Of a stretch of DNA of 64,000 nucleotides, positions 40,001-48,163 are shown piece after piece. How positions within the stretch are numbered: position 1 is the first letter of the stretch; each line of letters starts with the position of its first letter. The notes under the pieces are model-generated. The model saw only the letters and a list, made by a program, of their open reading frames with translations. It was not told where the DNA came from and did no database searches. Source of the DNA: JBAXTE01 sp963556065 (GTDB lineage Bacteria > Bacteroidota > Bacteroidia > Bacteroidales > WCHB1-69); the NCBI GenBank assembly GCA_963556065.3, contig CAUVYH020000003.1, positions 31,248 through 95,247 of the forward strand, in the 5' to 3' direction. The position numbers and the translations under genes are program-made.

Positions 40001-40341
40001 AGCACAGCATGCAGGTGGTCTTCCAAAATCTGATTTCCAACGCTATCAAGTTCTCTTTTCCATCTTCAACAGTGGTTGTCTCTTCAAAAGCAAACGATAC
40101 TTCCGTAGAAATTTCCATTTCGGACAGTGGGGTGGGAATTGATGCTGCAAAACTGAATACATTGTTTGATATTACAGCTCTTTACAAAACGTCGGGCACT
40201 CAAAATGAGCAGGGGACAGGCCTCGGACTTCTGCTTTGCAAAGAATTTGTGCAAAAAAACGCCGGATCAATCCATGTTTCGAGTATGCCTAAGCAGGGAA
40301 CTACGTTTACGGTTACTTTGCCCAAAACAGTAGTTGGATGA
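37099..40341 (+). CDS. membrane sensor histidine kinase with two-component-regulator beta-propeller
   Basis: 1,080 residues. After a signal/anchor (~1-25, FLLLNLTITGMFFSVTG) come many Reg_prop-type blades in tandem, each with a W-I/L-G-T core (IWIGTQDGLNRFDG, LWFGTSEGIVYKY, LWIGTWNGLNMF, IWIGTDNQGVACF). These should build beta-propellers in the periplasm. A Y_Y_Y domain follows (FLFSWKLHGF, NLSPGSYLLEVQAVS; ~700-785), then one membrane helix (~795-812) and a coiled coil. HisKA carries the acceptor His in FFSIIAHDIKNPIWG. HATPase has N-box QNLISNAIKFS, G1 ISDSGVGID and G2 GTGLGLLLC. Unlike classical hybrid two-component systems it has no receiver or AraC-type domain, so it needs a separate response regulator, which is not seen nearby. 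The ligand may be a saccharide; that is inferred from relatives. Confidence 0.92.
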   Translation: MHYPFRWLFLLLNLTITGMFFSVTGQSIRYDLPDVYQGRILSWNTQSGMSQSVVNCIAQDSLGCIWIGTQDGLNRFDGTHFTIYKYQAENSYSLSSNSINCLAVDPYGGVIVGTENGICRYDIWSKLFLRLFFQRQPSKRINVTALMLEKNGTLWFGTSEGIVYKYQVSSNSYRKYVLPSANVIAKNTAVTRIFGDNKGKIWVTAKSGLFLIENQRLMNLVNKIDRQQPAYSNLFVSSAFTKAGVLLLGTFGDGILAFDTTNKIFAKVLDLPKYINIEFGKGVVNSILADRDQNVWLGTDNGLVVMRKNVATPQVILPDSKQGLSSKNIRSLFQDREGNLWIGTWNGLNMFPKRNLPFYTIPVFENDKNKFINNSVLAILVDSKNRIWIGTDNQGVACFDQNTGKVSHFTTSNSKISSNNIMTISEDCFGDIWVGTWGAGFVIFGAQGNKLDFLFNSPKNPNCLSDNIIYSVKSSKSGLLYVATEHGVDVINPKSRETLTSHTALKTISDKSKVIYIDELENVWIGGDFGIKKFRPSKNELSDLYTDLSISNIQTLFFVHHSLWAGTIGDGLYKIDVESGLTTNFSEKEGLSSTAVHAIIGDDNNCLWLSTNNGLCSFNIKNNTFTNYYHADGLQGNEFNTGAVFKDQNGQMFFGGISGITFFYPSDFSKVKKMSPSIFIRSVFFDGKDESENKEMHFAKMLKTNHDTKTIAVDFEVANNYKNKPFLFSWKLHGFSDQWSVPSKTGNITFTNLSPGSYLLEVQAVSAENPNISGSYSLVIFIEAPFWMKWSFWIVVIVAAIAAFFIVQKRNIYRVEQKNKALEEKITRRTEKLKIATEIAESKSRELEEENKMKTRFFSIIAHDIKNPIWGINQISETLINNLNNQMPEEYLNKMTQINNASKNLGSLLENLLTWASAQSGRIIYMPQAVNIYSLVDDVVDFYEGFSTAKKIEIQNQIDAELFVLVDKHSMQVVFQNLISNAIKFSFPSSTVVVSSKANDTSVEISISDSGVGIDAAKLNTLFDITALYKTSGTQNEQGTGLGLLLCKEFVQKNAGSIHVSSMPKQGTTFTVTLPKTVVG

Positions 40342-40466
40342 AAAAACATTATCTTATAGAAAAAAAATAAGGAAACAAGCTTAGAAGGTTTGAGATATCA
40401 GCAACTTTGCACGTCACGAATCGGAATGGATTCCCTTAAAGAATCAATTTCAATTAAATTAATTTC

Positions 40467-40474
40467 TACTTTTG
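40467..40474 (+). promoter_or_regulatory. -7 element TACTTTTG for the LTA-synthase-like gene
   Basis: TACTTTTG matches TAnnTTTG and ends 22 bases before the ATG at 40497, so this gene probably has its own promoter downstream of the kinase gene. Confidence 0.45.
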
Positions 40475-40496
40475 TGCTTAGCAATAAAATAAACCA

Positions 40497-42497
40497 ATGA
40501 AACAAATTTATATTAATAAATTTCCTGCTTGGATCCATCCATTTTTATTCATTATTAAACTTTATTTGTTTGGTATTATTTTCTTTACGTTTTTCAGGTT
40601 GCTCTTTTTGGGAATCTATTTTCAGCAAATCAATCAGATCGAAAACAATCAATGGACGACCATCTTGTCTGCATTCTTTATGGGGTGGCGTTTCGATACG
40701 GTTATTTCCATGTACTTGCTTGCACTTCCAACCATTACTGTGTTTTTCGGCTTCCCTTTTCTTAAAGTTAGAAAGGCTGTTATTCAATTTGCCATCTGGT
40801 TTTCGATAATTGCTTATGCGCTCGCATTTTTGGTTTGCGTCGCCGATATCCCGTTTTACGGCCAGTTTGGAAGCCGGTTTAATACCATGGCTTTTGCGTG
40901 GATGGATAACCCTTCTTTTGTTCTCGGGATGATTTTCGGAGAAATACGCTATTGGCTTTACATTGTTCCGCTCATTTTAGTCCTGTTTGCTTGGGCGAAA
41001 CTTCTTTTGAAAATCAAAAAGAGGAGCCTAGCGTTGATTTTGGCAAAGACTTCGATATCATACTCCATTCGCACTGCTTCGCTGTATTCGGTTTTCGTAT
41101 TGGTAACTTTGGCTGTCATGTTTCTTGGAATGCGCGGACGGATAGAGAAAAAATCTCCAATTAGAATAGGAACCGCTTACATCAGCAACTACAATTTCCC
41201 CAACCAACTGGGATTGAATCCAAACTTCACGCTACTTAGGAGCTGGCTCGATGATCGGAATGCCGAAAATAAGCCATTATCACTGATTGATGACCGGCAA
41301 GCGCTAGAAGCCATGCAGAAGGAGTTGGATGTGGAAAAAACCATCTCTAACGAATCACCTATTGCACGAGCTGTTGTTGATTCTGTGCAATATAGCAAAC
41401 CCAATGTGGTTTTGGTTATTATGGAATCGATGTCGGCAGAGAAAATGAAAAAATATGGCAATACTGCCGATTTAGCTCCAAACTTGGAACGTTTGGCTCC
41501 TCATGCGTATTTTTTTAATCATATCTATACTGCCGGTATTCATACGAACAATGGAATTTATTCCACTTTGTACTCCTTTCCTGCACTGCTCAAAAAGCAT
41601 CCCATGAATCAGTTTCCCACACCGATTTACACCGGATTGCCGGGGATTTTGAAACAAATCGGTTATCGCAATACTTTTTTTCTGACCCACGACGAGCAAT
41701 TCGATAATATGAGCGGTTTTCTCAAGGCAAATCATTTCGATAAAATCGTAAGTCAAAAGGATTATCCTTCGAAAGAGGTGCTCAGTACATTGGGAGTTCC
41801 AGATCATTTTATGTTCCAGTATGCCGTTGCAAATGAACTGTCGGTTAATGGAAAAACGCCCTTCTTTGCTGCTTTTATGACCGGTAGCGATCATGGTCCA
41901 TACATTATTCCTAAAAACATCTCCTTTAAGCCGAAAACTTCCGATATTCACACCTCTATCGTAGAATACGCCGATTGGGCCATTGGCTATTTTATAGATT
42001 TGGCTAAGAAAGAACCTTGGTTCGATAATACCGTTTTTGTGTTTGTTGCCGATCATGGTTATTCAGGCAATTCACCCTACGAAGTCTCTCTCGATTACCA
42101 TCACACACCGTTTATCATCTATTCTCCCAAATATATTCCGGTAGGGAAGGAGTTTAATCAGGTGGGATTGCAGGTTGATGTTGCCCCCACAGTGTTGGGG
42201 TTTATTCATGCAAACTACATTAATTCAACGTTGGGTATTGATTTGTTGAAACGATCCCGCAAATATGCGGTATTCAGCACCGATGAAAAAATCGGTTGCC
42301 TTAACGATTCCTTGTTTTCCATCATTCAGCCCGATGGCACACAAAAGATGTTTTTGTATAAAAACAGGTCGATGGAAGATGTCTCTCAAAAATACAAGCC
42401 GATTGCCGATGATATGAAAAAGTATGCCTGTTCTTACATTCAGGCTTCGCAGTGGCTCATACAGAATCACTTTACAAGTTCTGGAATAAAGAAGTGA
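40497..42497 (+). CDS. LTA synthase family membrane sulfatase-fold transferase
   Basis: 666 residues: five N-terminal membrane helices (~15-225) and an extracytoplasmic alkaline-phosphatase/sulfatase-type domain (~285-620). Active-site features are the metal-binding VVLVIMESMSAE, the likely nucleophile threonine in TAGIHTNNGIYSTLYSF, FLTHDEQFDNM, MTGSDHGPYIIP and FVADHGYSG. Members transfer phosphoglycerol or phosphoethanolamine-type groups to surface glycans. In Bacteroidota the acceptor is unknown, and true lipoteichoic acid is not expected. It follows the sensor kinase by about 155 bases. Confidence 0.9.
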   Translation: MKQIYINKFPAWIHPFLFIIKLYLFGIIFFTFFRLLFLGIYFQQINQIENNQWTTILSAFFMGWRFDTVISMYLLALPTITVFFGFPFLKVRKAVIQFAIWFSIIAYALAFLVCVADIPFYGQFGSRFNTMAFAWMDNPSFVLGMIFGEIRYWLYIVPLILVLFAWAKLLLKIKKRSLALILAKTSISYSIRTASLYSVFVLVTLAVMFLGMRGRIEKKSPIRIGTAYISNYNFPNQLGLNPNFTLLRSWLDDRNAENKPLSLIDDRQALEAMQKELDVEKTISNESPIARAVVDSVQYSKPNVVLVIMESMSAEKMKKYGNTADLAPNLERLAPHAYFFNHIYTAGIHTNNGIYSTLYSFPALLKKHPMNQFPTPIYTGLPGILKQIGYRNTFFLTHDEQFDNMSGFLKANHFDKIVSQKDYPSKEVLSTLGVPDHFMFQYAVANELSVNGKTPFFAAFMTGSDHGPYIIPKNISFKPKTSDIHTSIVEYADWAIGYFIDLAKKEPWFDNTVFVFVADHGYSGNSPYEVSLDYHHTPFIIYSPKYIPVGKEFNQVGLQVDVAPTVLGFIHANYINSTLGIDLLKRSRKYAVFSTDEKIGCLNDSLFSIIQPDGTQKMFLYKNRSMEDVSQKYKPIADDMKKYACSYIQASQWLIQNHFTSSGIKK

Positions 42498-42656
42498 AAT
42501 TTGTTGATGCTTTGATTATAGCTTGTTATTCACGAAAAAACATAATAATTAGTGAACATGTTCTCCTCGTATTATGAAATCGGACTTGATTTTTAAAGTC
42601 TCATTTTTCTGCTTCAAAATATAACCAAATAAGATTTTGGAAGAACAAAAAAATTG

Positions 42657-43064
42657 CTAAGACAATATATTATAAAAAATCAAAGAAAATATCGTGATAA
42701 ACACTGTCGAAAATGAATAGATTATAAAATATTTGCTGTCTGTTATTGAATATCTTTTAATAATTTTTTCATGCCTGTTTTTGTAAAAAATCAAAAAATA
42801 GTTCATAACACCAAATGGGGATGCAAATACGACAATAAATGTAAATAAATTATTGAGTGATTCTACAGGAAATAAGTGAATATTTAGTAGATTAAAACTT
42901 AATATTTTAAAATATTTCAACCAAAGAAGAATAGCCCATAGGTTTAACCCATTGAGAAAGGTATTCATATTAAAGACGGATATTTTCCAACCTTTGTCCT
43001 TAGGGTTGAATTCTTTATACCGGTTAATGGAATCAGCCCAAATAAGATAATATATGTTTTTCAT
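42657..43064 (-). CDS. conserved membrane protein, function unknown
   Basis: 135 residues with three hydrophobic segments (about 35-55, 68-92 and 110-134). The N-terminus YYLIWADSINRYKEFNPK and WKISVFNMNTFLNGLNLWAILLWLKYF form a pattern I have met in small uncharacterised Bacteroidota membrane proteins. No catalytic motif, lipobox or signal peptide is evident. It is isolated on the minus strand between the LTA-synthase-like gene and a terminator, with lower GC than its neighbours by eye, which could mean recent acquisition. No functional inference is made. Confidence 0.6.
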   Translation of the reverse strand: MKNIYYLIWADSINRYKEFNPKDKGWKISVFNMNTFLNGLNLWAILLWLKYFKILSFNLLNIHLFPVESLNNLFTFIVVFASPFGVMNYFLIFYKNRHEKIIKRYSITDSKYFIIYSFSTVFITIFSLIFYNILS

Positions 43065-43102
43065 CAGTGTCCGGATTATTTTGCGATAGTTATGAGGTCA
43101 AT

Positions 43103-43140
43103 AAAAAAGATCGCTTCTGTTAATGGAAGCGATCTTTTTT
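43103..43140. terminator. bidirectional terminator after the DUF5689 pair
   Basis: AAAAAAGATCGCTTC, TGTTAATG loop, GAAGCGATCTTTTTT. A perfect 15-base-arm inverted repeat 18 bases past the stop at 43159; T6 on either strand. Confidence 0.9.
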
Positions 43141-43158
43141 GAGTTGAAGAGCAATAAT

Positions 43159-44448
43159 TTATCTTCTGATATTCAATCCTTTAATTTCCCATGTAGCTCC
43201 ACTGGAAGTTGTGCTGGTATATTTAAAGGCGATGCGAACATTTGCCTGATTGAGATAAGCGCTTAAATTGATATCACCTGAGTTAATGAATGTCCAGTCT
43301 GCGCCGGAAGGCCAATTTGGGACTGTAAGCTCTGTCCAAGTAGCTGTTGCAAAGTTTGCACCGTTGTAATCCGTAGAAATCATTACATGAAGTTCTGTGG
43401 AAGGTGAACCGTATTTTGCAGCATGGTCAAATGATAAGATAGCACTGGGAATATTTAGGGTGCTGTAAGATGGGGAGATCAGCCAGTCTTCATTTGCATA
43501 ATTTCCACCTGCATATCCTGATACCTTCATCATTTTGTAGCTTGCATCAAAAGCCCATACCTGAGCACCGGTTACATTTTGTGTGGTCCAGGTATTTGGT
43601 GCCGCCCAAGTTAAGGGATTGGTTGTAAACGAAGCATCCGCGATAGGAGGAATGAAACCATAGACATCATCAATGTGGCGAATCACTAATTGATATGTTC
43701 CATTGTATAGACCTAATAATCCGATTACAGTTCCTTTGCCGGCAGGGATGATACTGTTTTTAAATGCAGCATAGTTACTAGTGCGAACGGTAATGATGGT
43801 GCCGTCTTTAACTTTTAAACTACGATCGGTAGTTAGGTTATCGGACACGAAAGGCAACCCTGCTTCTGAGAAGGAGCAGGAATCTAAAATTACCAATTTT
43901 GATACATTATCGGGAATTAAATCCGAAGCTGTTCGTATGTGCATTGGTGCCGGAACAGCTTTTGGCATTCCATTTTTGAACAGATGGTTCGGAACGGCAA
44001 TTTCAGGTAACTGGCCGGTGCCGCCATTATAGATACTTCCTAGCTGCAGGGTGCCGCCATAGGAGCCTAAGATTAAGTTTTTACATTTTACGTAAATTTG
44101 TTGCCCTTGTTTATATTCATTGTACAAACTGGTTTTATTTAGCGATAAAACGATTCCACAAGTTGAATCCTGAATATATAGTGTTTTGTATATATTTCCG
44201 AATTGATCGTTTCCCGTAACGATACCTTGGATATAAACGTCATCGGTAATGCTGTCTAAAGAATTGGCAGATGTATGACGGGCTTTTAACTGCTGAATAG
44301 TAATTAAAGAGGCTCCGGCAGGCATCGTAAACGAGGGCGTAACGGCATCGGGTTCAGCAAAATCCTGCTTTACACAGGAGCTTAAAACAGCAGAAACTCC
44401 AATCATCCCGATAAGGATTAATGATTTTATGTTGATTGATTTTTTCAT
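43159..44448 (-). CDS. DUF5689 lipoprotein with C-terminal jelly-roll (choice-of-anchor J-like) domain
   Basis: 429 residues from the start at 44448. A lipobox VSAVLSSC (Cys about residue 25) predicts a lipid-anchored surface or periplasmic protein. The DUF5689 module (~35-265) has ITIQQLKARH, DDVYIQGIVTGNDQFGNIYKTLYIQDSTCGIVLSLN and VTVRTSNY-like strands (IITVRTSNYAAFKNSIIPAGKGTV). The OB-fold-like core recalls the extracellular nuclease-associated YhcR fold; that is from memory. The C-terminal ~150 residues (PLTWAAPNTWTTQNVTG, YANEDWLISPSYSTLNIP) form a choice-of-anchor/cleaved-adhesin type beta domain. It is the last gene of a three-gene minus-strand operon after the TonB receptor. A longer reading to 44550 lacks a signal peptide. 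Confidence 0.85.
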   Translation of the reverse strand: MKKSINIKSLILIGMIGVSAVLSSCVKQDFAEPDAVTPSFTMPAGASLITIQQLKARHTSANSLDSITDDVYIQGIVTGNDQFGNIYKTLYIQDSTCGIVLSLNKTSLYNEYKQGQQIYVKCKNLILGSYGGTLQLGSIYNGGTGQLPEIAVPNHLFKNGMPKAVPAPMHIRTASDLIPDNVSKLVILDSCSFSEAGLPFVSDNLTTDRSLKVKDGTIITVRTSNYAAFKNSIIPAGKGTVIGLLGLYNGTYQLVIRHIDDVYGFIPPIADASFTTNPLTWAAPNTWTTQNVTGAQVWAFDASYKMMKVSGYAGGNYANEDWLISPSYSTLNIPSAILSFDHAAKYGSPSTELHVMISTDYNGANFATATWTELTVPNWPSGADWTFINSGDINLSAYLNQANVRIAFKYTSTTSSGATWEIKGLNIRR

Positions 44449-44485
44449 AATTAATATTTTTTCGATTATTTTCACTCGTTTACAC

Positions 44486-45292
44486 TTATTTGCTTGAAGT
44501 AAATCCATATACATCATCCAGATTTCTAATGGTAAGCTGATATGCACCATACCAACCTAAAATCGCAATGACATTGCCTCTTCCGGCTGGCATTAGTGAA
44601 TCTTTAAAGTTCGCATAGTTGCTAGTTCTTACAATGATTGAAGACCCATCTTTTAATGTTAGGTTGTGGTTGGTGGATGCCGTTGATGTTGAATAAGGCT
44701 GCCCGGCATCAGCAAAAGCTACGGAATCTAATCTTACTAGAGTGTAAATATCACCAGTGGTTAAATCGGTAGCACCGCTAATAATCTTTGGAGTTGGCAA
44801 CGTTCCCGGTAGTCCGTTTTTAAACAAATGATTTGGAATGGCAGCTTCGGCTAGTTGTCCCGTGCTGGTTCCATAAATAGCTCCCAATTGGCCTACTGAA
44901 TTGTAGGGGTATCCGAAAACAAGATTTTTAAGTTTAACGTAAATTTGCTGTCCAACTTTATAAGTTGTGTATAGTGTCTTGGAATTTAAGGATAATAAAA
45001 TTCCTCCGGTTGAATCCTGGATATAAAGAGCTTTGTATATATTACCGGATTCATCATTGCCGATAACGATTCCCTGAATCCAGTAATTGTTTTTAATGCT
45101 GTCTAAGGAAGCTGTATTCGTGTGCATTGCTTTAAGTTGTGCAATGGTTAACAAGGTGTCGCCGGCAGGAACGGTAAATGAAGGGATAATGGTTGGAGGT
45201 ACGTCGAAATCTCCTTTTACACAACTGGTAAAAAACATTGATAACCCCATTAATGCTATCAAAAAGAAGTTTATTTTGAATTTATTTTTCAT
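44486..45292 (-). CDS. DUF5689 lipoprotein, short paralogue
   Basis: 268 residues, lipobox MFFTSC (Cys 24) after MKNKFKINFFLIALMGLS. It is a clear paralogue of the downstream gene, sharing ITVP-like FTVPAGDTLLTIAQLKAMHT, DDS/NNYWIQGIVIGNDESGNIYKALYIQD and SIIVRTSNYANFKDSLMPAGRGNVI, but it ends after the DUF5689 module (NLDDVYGFTSSK). The pair therefore arose by tandem duplication, with the extra domain present in only one copy. Intergenic spacing is 37 bases to the next gene and 22 bases to the receptor upstream, supporting one operon. Confidence 0.85.
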   Translation of the reverse strand: MKNKFKINFFLIALMGLSMFFTSCVKGDFDVPPTIIPSFTVPAGDTLLTIAQLKAMHTNTASLDSIKNNYWIQGIVIGNDESGNIYKALYIQDSTGGILLSLNSKTLYTTYKVGQQIYVKLKNLVFGYPYNSVGQLGAIYGTSTGQLAEAAIPNHLFKNGLPGTLPTPKIISGATDLTTGDIYTLVRLDSVAFADAGQPYSTSTASTNHNLTLKDGSSIIVRTSNYANFKDSLMPAGRGNVIAILGWYGAYQLTIRNLDDVYGFTSSK

Positions 45293-45314
45293 ATTATTTT
45301 TTCTTTTGGGTTAA

Positions 45315-48002
45315 TTAAAAACGGATGCCTAAGGAAATAAAATAAGTTCTGCCAAATCCATAGTAATATTTTACAGGGAATTTATTTACATTTTTTTCTT
45401 CAAAATCAAAACGTAATTGCTCATAAGCAGAGGTTACTAATTCTTTGTTGTCTAATATGTTATTTACACTCGCATTTAATAGGATTGTGTATTGTTTTAC
45501 TTTCCACGATTTGCTGATGGAGGCATCTAATGTAAATTGACCCGGAACTTTTCGTTGTTCGGTAATGGCTTTTATTAAAGCGTCATTATTGTATATTCCA
45601 TCAATTGCACCAATGGTTCTGGCTTCAGGCGCAAAATCTACCCAGATATCGTCAAACCAATTGGCATTGATGTTAACCCACCAATATTTTGGTCCTTGCC
45701 ATTTAATCCCGAATGTACCTGCCGTTTGAGGTGTGCCGTTTACATAGAAGTTTTTGCAATAAATGGTTTGAGAGGTGTCTGCTACCGATCCGTTTTCAAC
45801 GGAAGTAGTCGCCGTTGGACGTGAAGTGTATCTGAAATTTCCTTTCGACAAAACAGCAATCAATGAGAGGGAACTGGTTACTTTGCCTTCTACGCCTAAT
45901 TCCAGTCCTTGATGTACTTTGTCCACACCGGTCATGGTTGTGTTAACATAAGTGCGCAAAACATCATGATAATAACTGTTCATCTCTACGTCGTCGTTAA
46001 TATTAGTTTGGTATAACGTTATTCTTCCTTTAATTCTAGGATGCCGAATAATGTAGCTAATATCTCCGCTTAATACTTTTCGACTGTCCATATTCGCAAT
46101 TAATTTGTCGCTTACACGGGGCGAAATATATGAATTTTTAAAAGTAGGGGCAGAAGTCATATACATGGCATTTCCAGTAATAAAATGACGACCGGTAATT
46201 TTATAAGTGGCACCCAGTTTTGCGGCATAGTTAAAGAATGATTGCGTCTCGCTTTTGCCATAAGAGTTGTCCGGATAGCGACCGTTTTTCATATTCCCAA
46301 CTCTCCAGTATTGTGTGGTTGTAGCATTCAATGCAGCGTAAAAATCAACTTTTGAATAAGTGAATTCAGCTAAACCCCAAATGTTTTGAGTGTTTACATG
46401 ACTTTCATAGTCGTAGCCGTAAGTGTCACCTTCTTTAACTACTCTGTCGGGATTGTTTAAGTCGTTTTGGCTGATAATGCTGTCGCCAGAGAAATCTCTT
46501 TCGGCAAATTGATCTACGTCAACCCAATATTCACCACCGAGCATATCGCTGATCACTTTGTAATTTCTGCCGGTATATGACCGAACGTCCAAGCCACCAC
46601 TTAAAAAGGTGTTTTTATTCAAATCATGATTAATGTAAGAAGCAAATCCATATTGTTTCATATCTATGCGACGCTCTTCAATAATATATTTGGCTTGTTC
46701 GCCTGTGTAATTTGAAAGGTAGTTGATCTGATAAAGGTTATTCCAGTTTATTTGACTAAAGCCTTCGTCGTTTTGCCAAAGATTTGTATAGTCACTTATT
46801 GAAACTTCACCCGTTTGAGCACTTGGTAACTTTTTATAATAATCGGGACGGGGATCCGCAGCGTTGTACCAGTTTAGCGCGGTGCTTCCGGTACGTCCAA
46901 AAGTGAATCCGGCGGTTGAAGTCAGTTTGGTTTTTGAGTTGATGTCAAAGACATGGGTTAATAAGGTAGTCGGCTCAAATGAGCTTTTTACCTTCGAATT
47001 GCGCACTTTTCCATCTTGATATCCCCACGCGGGGTTATAGTAGTTGTTGTCTAATAAATCGTAAGCTTCCTGAGTCGATGCCGATTGCATTCCTTTTTTT
47101 ACAGGAGCTCCAAATGTGGTCAGAGAGATGCTGTGTTTAGCGTTGATCTTCTTCTCTGCGGAAAGAAAATAGGAGTTGGCATCGTAAAAAGTTCCTTTTA
47201 CATAACCTTCATTGCCCCATCTGCGCGAAGCAGACACGGTAAAAGCCCAGCCGTTTTCCATTAATCCGGTGGAATGAGTGATCATCACACGGTTGGTGTA
47301 AGTTTTATTTGAGTATGCATAAGAGATTTTAGTCTGTTTGCGTTGCGAAGATGCACGCAAATCGTAATTTGTGGTTCCAACTAATCCGCCGAATGAAAAA
47401 TGAGCCGGGTTTAATCCGGTAACCGATTCTTTTACTTTTGTCACATCATTTAATCCACCCCAGTTCGAGTACATCGATCGTCCGTTTTCGGAATTGCTCA
47501 TCGATAATCCGTTTAGCATCACTTCCGAGAATTCTCCGTCGTAACCACGCATACGAAAATAGGCAGCACTAAAAACGAAACCGGCCGTATTTACAAACAC
47601 ATCACTGGATGAGTGCAAAAGACCTGCTGATTGTTGCTGAGAATCTTCTTCCATGTCTAATGTGGCAATAGTACCTTCATTTATAGTTGAATTGTTGCCG
47701 GAAGTCGCTAATTTTATTTCGCCAAGATTATTGGATGTTTTGGTGATATCGAATGAAACTACCAGTGGTTCGAATCCTTCGGCGCTAATCGAAATTTCTC
47801 CTTTTTCGAAGGATGCACCATTAATATTGAATGTCCCTGTAGCATCAGTAGTGAATTGCAATGTGCCTAAAGTTATTACAGCCCCTGGTATGGGTTTGCT
47901 GTTTTCGTCGGTAACTTTGCCCGACAGATTGCCTGTTTGCGCTTTCCCCGATAAGATAAATCCTATCACCAAGACAACCATCATGAGTAATTTCTTCATC
48001 AT
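45315..48002 (-). CDS. TonB-dependent receptor
   Basis: 895 residues, intact. The signal peptide ends LSGKAQ. An N-terminal carboxypeptidase-regulatory-like domain (GNLSGKVTDENSKPIPGAVITLG) is followed by a plug with MRGYDGEFSEVMLNGLSMSN and a large barrel. The barrel ends in a terminal aromatic (GFGRTYFISLGIRF), typical of outer-membrane barrels. It imports a ligand too large for porins using TonB energy. No SusD gene is adjacent; the DUF5689 lipoproteins occupy that place. A strong -7 element lies upstream and the exported phosphoesterase gene is divergent. The ligand is unknown. Confidence 0.92.
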   Translation of the reverse strand: MMKKLLMMVVLVIGFILSGKAQTGNLSGKVTDENSKPIPGAVITLGTLQFTTDATGTFNINGASFEKGEISISAEGFEPLVVSFDITKTSNNLGEIKLATSGNNSTINEGTIATLDMEEDSQQQSAGLLHSSSDVFVNTAGFVFSAAYFRMRGYDGEFSEVMLNGLSMSNSENGRSMYSNWGGLNDVTKVKESVTGLNPAHFSFGGLVGTTNYDLRASSQRKQTKISYAYSNKTYTNRVMITHSTGLMENGWAFTVSASRRWGNEGYVKGTFYDANSYFLSAEKKINAKHSISLTTFGAPVKKGMQSASTQEAYDLLDNNYYNPAWGYQDGKVRNSKVKSSFEPTTLLTHVFDINSKTKLTSTAGFTFGRTGSTALNWYNAADPRPDYYKKLPSAQTGEVSISDYTNLWQNDEGFSQINWNNLYQINYLSNYTGEQAKYIIEERRIDMKQYGFASYINHDLNKNTFLSGGLDVRSYTGRNYKVISDMLGGEYWVDVDQFAERDFSGDSIISQNDLNNPDRVVKEGDTYGYDYESHVNTQNIWGLAEFTYSKVDFYAALNATTTQYWRVGNMKNGRYPDNSYGKSETQSFFNYAAKLGATYKITGRHFITGNAMYMTSAPTFKNSYISPRVSDKLIANMDSRKVLSGDISYIIRHPRIKGRITLYQTNINDDVEMNSYYHDVLRTYVNTTMTGVDKVHQGLELGVEGKVTSSLSLIAVLSKGNFRYTSRPTATTSVENGSVADTSQTIYCKNFYVNGTPQTAGTFGIKWQGPKYWWVNINANWFDDIWVDFAPEARTIGAIDGIYNNDALIKAITEQRKVPGQFTLDASISKSWKVKQYTILLNASVNNILDNKELVTSAYEQLRFDFEEKNVNKFPVKYYYGFGRTYFISLGIRF

Positions 48003-48068
48003 TTCTTAAAATTGGTTATTAATATTTTTTTCTAATTTTTGCATTTATATTTGAACTATAAAAACACG

Positions 48069-48076
48069 CAAAGATA
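48069..48076 (-). promoter_or_regulatory. -7 element TATCTTTG for the TonB receptor operon
   Basis: On the minus strand TATCTTTG matches TAnnTTTG. It lies about 66 bases before the receptor start, giving a leader near 60 bases. It faces the divergent element at 48132-48139. Confidence 0.5.
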
Positions 48077-48131
48077 ATCATATTTTTAATATAAATTTTT
48101 GTCCTTTTTTATTTCATGTAAATTATCAATG

Positions 48132-48139
48132 TATATTTG
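48132..48139 (+). promoter_or_regulatory. -7 element TATATTTG for the exported phosphoesterase
   Basis: TATATTTG matches TAnnTTTG and lies 24 bases before the ATG at 48164. This rules out the upstream start at 48137, which would lie inside the element. Confidence 0.5.
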
Positions 48140-48163
48140 CATAAAAATACTAAAAATATCATT

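Noticed and set aside
42657..43064. Isolated low-GC membrane gene as recent horizontal transfer
   Set aside because: The GC difference is judged by eye and no mobile-element sequences flank it, so it is recorded as a doubtful possibility in its entry only.
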